A stretch of 10,248 nt of DNA, from NCBI GenBank assembly GCA_002104935.1, contig MCGT01000085.1:1-10248 (forward strand), written 5' to 3'. How positions within the stretch are numbered: the first letter of the stretch is position 1; the number at the start of each line of letters is the position of its first letter. A model generated the notes under the pieces. It was not told the origin of the DNA. It saw nothing but the letters and a program-made list of their open reading frames with translations, and ran no database searches. This document shows positions 6,469-10,248 of this stretch, in pieces. The DNA is from Hesseltinella vesiculosa (lineage: Eukaryota; Mucoromycota; Mucoromycetes; Mucorales; Cunninghamellaceae). Position numbers and translations under genes: made by a program.

Positions 6469-7381
6469 TGACGCGATGGATCATCTCCAATTTTTTCAGG
6501 CTGGGTAAGGGTCCCCCAGCGATCTGGCAAAAATCACCAGCTTCAACCAAAATTCGACCTCCGCTAGCCTCCTTGCTTATTTTGCTGCTTTGTCGTCTTC
6601 TTTTTTTTAAAAAAAAAAAACTTTTCCTTGCTGCGTTTTCATCCGCTGGGAGAGAAAGGGTTGGTGGGATGGAAACCATCAATACCAGTGGCTAAGTGAT
6701 AGGTTATCGGGACATGATAGATTTGGAGCTGACTGTATCTTTATTATAGATGGATTGGAAGAAAAAAAGTCGCATGGTGACGTGGATGACAATGGGTTAA
6801 TGTTGGCCATGCACGAAGCCATATTTACTTCATGGGCAGTTGGTCGACTGCTCCCACGTTGGGTGTGCTGGTGGAGCCGATCATTTTGCGCACTTGTATA
6901 CGATTGATGCTTGGATTCGACAGGTCAGTGAGAGCCAAAACCAGGCAACCTGTTTTTTTTCGTTGTCTTCTTGTTGCTCCGCTTTTTCTTTGTCTTGAAT
7001 TCAGCCAGCAAGAAAACATCACCGTGGACCACCATGAACTTTTACAAGGGGACTTTACACATTCTCGGCGAGGCTACTCGTTGTGCAAGTGCAGCACCCT
7101 ATCACTGTTAAGTAGCCACAGTGGTGCACCATGGATTTTACGACAACAGCAGCAAGGACGAAACAACTGCAGTGACGTTGACATGGATGAGAGAGATGAG
7201 GAAGTTACGCAATATCAAATAATGATGGGTATCTACAGTTTGGAAGGTTGTCCATGCATGCACCGACGTTTCCGTGCAACTGGATGCCATTGTGGCTGGA
7301 TATCACATAGATCGAGCTTCGCCAAAGGTCATCCTAAAAGAAAATGCAAAGAGAAGCCTTGCAGCCAGTATCGCTGAATAA
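6469..7381 (+). pseudogene. Multi-exon coding relic (or unresolved gene) ending at AATAAA
   Basis: One frame (codons starting at 6692, 7007, 7379) carries several protein-like runs: WLSDRLSGHDRFGADCIFII, GDVDDNGLMLAMHEA; then, past a good 81-nt intron (CAG|GTCAGT at 6924; pyrimidine-rich tract and TTCAG ending 7004), NFYKGTLHILGEA; VVHHGFYDNSSKDE; and finally VWKVVHACTDVSVQLDAIVA to the stop at 7379-7381. Nearly half the codons of the last run begin with G, a coding sign. The frame is interrupted by TGA 6905, TAA 7109 and TAA-TGA 7220-7225, so as written it is broken or spliced in ways I cannot see. A short upstream exon (6469-6504, donor GG|GTAAGG) could join at 6697 in phase. In another frame, 6840-6875 reads LVDCSHVGCAGG, like a papain-family motif. 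Family not recognised. Confidence 0.35.
6924..7004 (+). other. Predicted intron of 81 nt
   Basis: The donor CAG|GTCAGTGAG and the acceptor TTGAATTCAG after a T/C-rich stretch of about 55 bases form the best splice pair in the single-copy part of the window. The length is a multiple of three. A second AG at 7007-7008 gives an alternative 85-nt intron. Confidence 0.5.
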
Positions 7382-7382
7382 A
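7377..7382 (+). promoter_or_regulatory. AATAAA polyadenylation signal overlapping the stop
   Basis: The hexamer begins inside the last sense codon and spans the TAA at 7379-7381. The same arrangement at 3062-3067 and 5883-5888 suggests a local tendency to very short 3' untranslated regions. Confidence 0.5.
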
Positions 7383-7584
7383 AAAGGGCCAGCATTAAGA
7401 AAAATGTCACTCTCCTAGGTGCATGACGGCTGTATATGAATTTTCATTGTGATTGACCCGTTTTTGAGCGGAAGAAGAAACAGAGGCTATTAATGATTTA
7501 AGTTTTTGACGATCCATTTTTTTTTTTTCAACATTTTCATAGTTGGCTTAGAACGTGTGAAAGTGACGCTTGGGGAAAAGGACG

Positions 7585-7597
7585 TTTTTATTTTATT
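7585..7597 (-). promoter_or_regulatory. Double AATAAA polyadenylation signal for paralogue 2
   Basis: The minus strand reads AATAAAATAAAAA immediately after the stop codon at 7598-7600, identical in layout to 3351-3363. Confidence 0.55.
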
Positions 7598-8065
7598 CTA
7601 ATGTCCACCACGACGACGGCGGTGGCGGTGGTGGCGGTGGTAGTAAGGGACTGATGGGGGCGGAATGGGGACGTCGTAGTTGTGATGGCACGGTTGGCCA
7701 GGGTAATGACGGCCTTGGTGGTATCTTGTCCAGTGGTGGTTGACGGATGTTGACTGGACAATGGTCATATTTCCAAGGACCGCACGCAAAGGGGCCCGGC
7801 GGTGGGGGGAGTGGAAAAAGAAGAAGGCACTGGCGGGGGTGGCGAAGTGCAGGTGGCACACTCGAGCATCAGGATTAACAACAATGTGCCGAAGACCGGC
7901 AATTCCTACTGTTGACGACGTTAAGAATTGGAACCACGAATCGACACTTGTCTCGTCATTGCCAAAGGCAGGAGAGTGAAGATTCACTTGCTGGCAAGGG
8001 TGCTGGCAGCCAATGCACTCGACAGGGTTGCCACGTTGGACGGCAGCTTGGGAGCGAGTAAACAT
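7598..8065 (-). CDS. Small Cys-containing protein with Pro/His/Arg-rich C-terminal tail (paralogue 2)
   Basis: A 155-residue frame read from the Met at 8065. Order: Gln/Arg-containing N-terminus; CIGCQHPC (17-24); GIAGLRHIVVNPDARVC and LHFATPASA; a Phe/Arg region; YHQGRHYPGQPC; NYDVPIPPPSVPYY; then a His/Arg tail with RRRRGGH. The open frame extends upstream to a Met at 8152, but that part would cross the TATA box at 8128-8134, and the start at 8065 gives the same length as the paralogue (156). No signal peptide is visible from this Met; a hydrophobic stretch lies only in the upstream extension. The five Cys and most motifs are shared with paralogue 1. AATAAA follows the TAG at once. It converges on the relic ending at 7381. 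Function unknown. Confidence 0.62.
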   Translation of the reverse strand: MFTRSQAAVQRGNPVECIGCQHPCQQVNLHSPAFGNDETSVDSWFQFLTSSTVGIAGLRHIVVNPDARVCHLHFATPASAFFFFHSPHRRAPLRAVLGNMTIVQSTSVNHHWTRYHQGRHYPGQPCHHNYDVPIPPPSVPYYHRHHRHRRRRGGH

Positions 8066-8127
8066 GTCGAAAAAAAGCAAGTAGAAAGAATGAAGAAGGA
8101 GAGCTCTTCCCATCTCATGCAAGCCAG

Positions 8128-8134
8128 TTTTATA
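8128..8134 (-). promoter_or_regulatory. TATA box (TATAAAA) of paralogue 2
   Basis: TATAAAA on the minus strand, 69 bases upstream of the chosen ATG at 8065, in the same conserved context as in block 1. A pyrimidine-rich CTTCTTCATTCTTTC lies between it and the ATG in both copies and could hold the transcription start. Confidence 0.55.
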
Positions 8135-8306
8135 CTTTTTCGCTTGCTTCATTGTGCCTATTTTGCTACAGGAAAGGGAAGTTGACTAATTGAAAATGAT
8201 AAACTTGGTGTCATTGACGAATAAACCCCTCCCCAACATTTTTTTTTTTTTTTTTGCAGTTTCAGACTTACGGTTAGGGTGAATGTTATGCTGGTGCCAT
8301 CTTCAG

Positions 8307-8468
8307 GTACTGTCTCGAGGAGCGAGAGACGCTAGACTAGCCTTGTTAAAGGGAGAGGGTGTGCTATGCCAAGAACCTCCTCCAACTCCACTCCAATTTA
8401 AGCTGGTCACGTATGGCCACCATTCAACTATGATGGGCCACAGCTTCATAAAAATGACAATGAAGTAG
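8307..8468 (+). CDS. Terminal-exon-like open frame of the GARDAR family, copy 2
   Basis: Starts after CATCTTCAG (CAG 8304-8306) and encodes Val-Leu-Ser-Arg, GARDARLALLKGEG, then LQFKLVTYGHHSTMMGHSFI and KMTMK before a TAG. The frame also contains an ATG at 8283. The copies agree in codon frame without internal indels, and differences fall often at replaceable residues, so it was selected as protein at least in the recent past. It lies divergent from paralogue 2, with only about 170 bases between that gene's TATA box and this exon. Family uncertain; see copy 1 for the tentative domain resemblance. Confidence 0.4.
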   Translation, partial: VLSRGARDARLALLKGEGVLCQEPPPTPLQFKLVTYGHHSTMMGHSFIKMTMK

Positions 8469-8564
8469 AACCCCCCTTTTTTATTTTTATTAGTTTCTCA
8501 CCGAGTATTTTTAGAGTAGGCTGCTAAGGTTGAATGATGCCTAATTGGAAGAGAAAACAATGAA

Positions 8565-8798
8565 ATGCCGTTTGGTGGTAGTTTTTTTTTTTTTTGCAAT
8601 TTTTTTTTGTCTTATGTTAATTCCTTTCCTCCTCAGACACTGTCACGAGGAGCAAGAGACGCTAAACTAGCATTGTTGGAGAGAGTGGCCGTGCTATGCC
8701 AAAAATCTCCTCCAATTTCACTGATATTTAAACTGGTCAGGGACGACTACCATTCAACAATGATGTGCCGCAGCATTATTCAAATGCCATTGGAGTAG
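8565..8798 (+). CDS. Terminal-exon-like open frame of the GARDAR family, copy 3
   Basis: The conserved part begins after TTCCTTTCCTCCTCAG (ends 8636), the best acceptor of the four copies, and reads TLSRGARDAKLALLERVAV, then IFKLVRDDYHSTMMC, to a TAG at 8796-8798. The open frame runs back to an ATG at 8565 through a T-rich, Phe-coding stretch that is probably intron or leader. Its C-terminus (IIQMPLE) differs most from the other copies. It lies in tandem 330 bases after copy 2, without an intervening minus-strand gene. Confidence 0.4.
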   Translation: MPFGGSFFFFCNFFLSYVNSFPPQTLSRGARDAKLALLERVAVLCQKSPPISLIFKLVRDDYHSTMMCRSIIQMPLE

Positions 8799-8804
8799 AG
8801 CATG

Positions 8805-9309
8805 AGGACCCCCTTTTTTGTGTAAAATGATCAGTCTTGCAGGACTGGCCAAAATCAATAGAGAGCCAAAAGAGAACCCCCTTTTTTATTTGTTTCTCAC
8901 TGTAAGACCTATTTCTTTTTTTAATGCAGAGGAAATGTAATCCCATAACACAGCTGTTCCTATGCCCAATTTGGACATGTGCGCCGCCATCACAAGTACC
9001 AGATCCCAATCTTTGTTTAAAAAACAGACACGGTCCTGCGGTGACGGTTTTGTTACGAAAAAGAGTTGTTTTTTATTTCTTATTGATTTTGAGTATTTTT
9101 ATGTAATTGTTACACAGTCCAGCGCTAATTCGCCTTGGTGTATTGCAGTCGCACCTAACAATAGATGATCCATTTGCTGCAGCTGCAGCTGGTTGTTAGT
9201 TTTCAATCGTACGATGAAAAAGGAAGCTGCCAACATCTGGAAGGAAATGTGCCAAACACAAGTTAGCTGCAATCCGATATACAAATTACACAATTACCCA
9301 ATAACAAAA
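8805..9309. other. AT-rich intergenic stretch
   Basis: Apart from the weak exon candidate at 8930-9106, it shows two C5-T6 motifs like those ending the GARDAR units, and a short GCTGCAGCTGCAGC palindrome near 9177. I see nothing else definable. Confidence 0.4.
8930..9106 (+). other. Possible cysteine-rich exon
   Basis: After TTTCTTTTTTTAATGCAG (AG at 8928-8929) a frame runs to a TAA at 9104-9106 with Cys spaced over the first 32 residues (KCNPITQLFLCPIWTC, then PDPNLCLKN) and ends in a hydrophobic stretch. The acceptor is good but no donor, homologue or second copy is visible in the window, so this is a weak candidate. Confidence 0.2.
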
Positions 9310-9311
9310 GC

Positions 9312-9464
9312 TGATTGAATGATGGTAGAATCGCCAAGGACGGTACGGAAATGGCGTCAGCTGTGGGCGACCGTTAAAGGTAATGGGTGCCAGTGGAGGT
9401 GGAGAAGTGCGAGCATCTCGGTCGACAATAGCGATATGGCGGCGGCTTGGGGGCGAGTAAACAT
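9312..9464 (-). pseudogene. Broken third copy of the Cys/His-rich minus-strand gene
   Basis: From the ATG at 9464 the minus strand starts MFTRPQAAA, matching MFTRSQAAV of paralogue 2, but then jumps to sequence matching the VDRDAR region, out of frame, having lost the CIGC cluster. Further on, VLGDSTIIQS matches VLGNMTIVQS of paralogue 2, after which homology stops near 9312; the Pro/His/Arg tail is absent. Deletions and frame changes leave no intact product. Confidence 0.6.
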
Positions 9465-9526
9465 GTCAAAAAAAGCAATTTAGAAAGAATGAAAAAAAGA
9501 GGCTCATCCCATTTTATGCAAGCCGG

Positions 9527-9533
9527 TTTTATA
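9527..9533 (-). promoter_or_regulatory. TATA box of the broken third copy
   Basis: TATAAAA on the minus strand in the conserved context CCGGCTTGCAT. It is kept although the downstream gene is broken, and the sequence just upstream of it is deleted compared with blocks 1 and 2. Confidence 0.4.
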
Positions 9534-9628
9534 AACTTGGTGTCATTGACGAATAAACCCTCTCCCCAACAACTTTTTTTTTGAAGTTTCAAACTTACGG
9601 TAAGGATTAATGCCAATCTGCGCCTCAG

Positions 9629-9790
9629 GCACTGTGTCGTGGAGCGAGAGATGCTATGTTAGCCTTGTTGAAGGGAGAGGGTATGCTATGCTAAAAATCT
9701 CCTCCAATTCCACTCCAATTTAAGCTGGTCACGGATGATCACCATTCAACTATGATGGGCCACAGCTTTATAAAAATGACAATGAAGTAG
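9629..9790 (+). pseudogene. GARDAR-family exon, copy 4, with a nonsense codon
   Basis: Begins after CGCCTCAG (CAG 9626-9628). In the family frame it reads ALCRGARDAMLALLKGEG, then Met-Leu-Cys, then TAA where the other copies have CAA (Gln), then resumes in the same frame with LQFKLVTDDHHSTMMGHSFI and KMTMK to the TAG. A single C-to-T change explains the break, so loss is recent or the copy is polymorphic. Confidence 0.5.
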
Positions 9791-9791
9791 A

Positions 9792-10230
9792 ACCCCTTTT
9801 TATTAGTTTTTCACTGAGTATTTTTAGAGTAGGCTGCTAAGGTTGAATGATGCCTAATTGGAAGAGAAATCAATGAAATGCCGTTTGGTGGTAACTTTTT
9901 TTTTGCAATTTTTTTTGTCTAATGTTATTTCTCCTCACCTCGCACATCTAGGTCGAATAATTCTCTACTAGTATGCTCAGGGGAAGATTTTACCACTGTA
10001 ATACTGTGATTTTACCCTGTAAAATGCCGACATGTTGGAAAAAAAAAGATTATCAACCCTCCTTACTTTTTTTACTTTTATTTTTTTTTGTTTGGCATTG
10101 TCCAAATAAGAAGATAGAGGAGCTTACCCTACTTGCCTAATTGGAACGGAAAACAATGAAACGCCGTTTGGTGGCAACTTTTTTTTTTTTTTTTTTTGAT
10201 TGGCTTTGTCCTAATAAGGAGAGGAGCTAT
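9792..10230. repeat. T-rich block tail, copy 2 (near-identical to 4262-4700)
   Basis: Over about 430 bases it differs from the tail of block 1 by about two substitutions (in the two GGCTTTGTCCAAATAAG motifs) and by homopolymer lengths only. It contains the same internal direct repeats. Similarity fades after the GAGGAGCT at about 10230. Confidence 0.9.
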
Positions 10231-10248
10231 CTCTCTTTGCGTGTTCAT

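Larger units (their letters stand above)
7309..8630. repeat. Duplicated gene block, copy 2
   Basis: Collinear with 2992-4410 in the same orientation. It retains the exon 3' end with AATAAA, the minus-strand gene, the TATA box, the CAG-bounded plus-strand exon and the T-rich tail. Unlike block 1 it is joined on its left to the longer coding relic, so this is probably the more complete arrangement. Confidence 0.88.
9310..10248. repeat. Duplicated gene block, copy 3 (running off the window)
   Basis: It holds a broken minus-strand gene remnant, TATA box, GARDAR exon with a nonsense codon, and T-rich tail. About 120 bases between TATA box and spacer are missing relative to block 1, with the join at a shared ATAAAC. 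The part left of about 9790 is closer to block 2 and the part right of it is almost identical to block 1. Confidence 0.82.

Noticed and set aside
8066..8152. N-terminal extension of paralogue 2 with a signal-peptide-like hydrophobic stretch
   Set aside because: It overlaps the conserved TATA box, is not open in paralogue 1, and the shorter start gives equal lengths (155 and 156).
9374..9616. Minus-strand 80-codon frame
   Set aside because: It runs through the promoter region of the broken third gene copy in a frame that is not the family frame.

Overview
The window looks like nuclear DNA from a eukaryote with a compact genome. It has dozens of A or T homopolymer runs, GT-AG splice signals at intron-like spacing, TATA boxes, and AATAAA signals directly at stop codons. 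No bacterial operon, tRNA, rRNA, CRISPR array or intact transposase is visible. A small arthropod such as a cladoceran (Daphnia) would fit the short introns and clustered lineage-specific small genes, but this is a guess: no protein here is one I firmly recognise.

Layout. (1) 1-2991 is a tandem-repeat field of higher-order structure: a roughly 320-bp leader, four monomers of about 200 bp, a diverged leader and a diverged monomer, after which the whole starts again at 1822 and is cut off at 2991. (2) 2992-4410, 7309-8630 and 9310-10248 are three copies of one duplicated gene block. Its order is: fragment of a plus-strand terminal exon with AATAAA; a minus-strand gene for a Cys-containing protein with a Pro/His/Arg-rich tail; that gene's TATA box; a plus-strand exon of about 53 codons; and an AT-rich tail with T tracts. 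The first two blocks keep an open minus-strand gene (156 and 155 residues, about 60% identical by hand count); the third holds only a broken remnant. The plus-strand exon occurs four times, once with a nonsense codon. (3) 4740-7308 is mostly single copy and contains two exon-like, partly broken coding regions (about 5421-5888 and 6469-7381), each ending in a stop that overlaps AATAAA. (4) 8805-9309 is AT-rich with one weak cysteine-rich open segment.

Interpretation. The region is an accessory locus shaped by tandem duplication, gene decay and sequence exchange: block 3 is a mosaic of block-2-like and block-1-like sequence. The best-supported genes are the two minus-strand paralogues. The four plus-strand exon copies are conserved as protein and probably belong to a small-gene family; their resemblance to the farnesoic acid O-methyltransferase-type domain is only a suspicion. 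The most unusual element is the 200-bp array, in which every main monomer carries a good 3' splice site and a good 5' splice site 72-77 bases apart, so it reads like a string of duplicated mini-exons.
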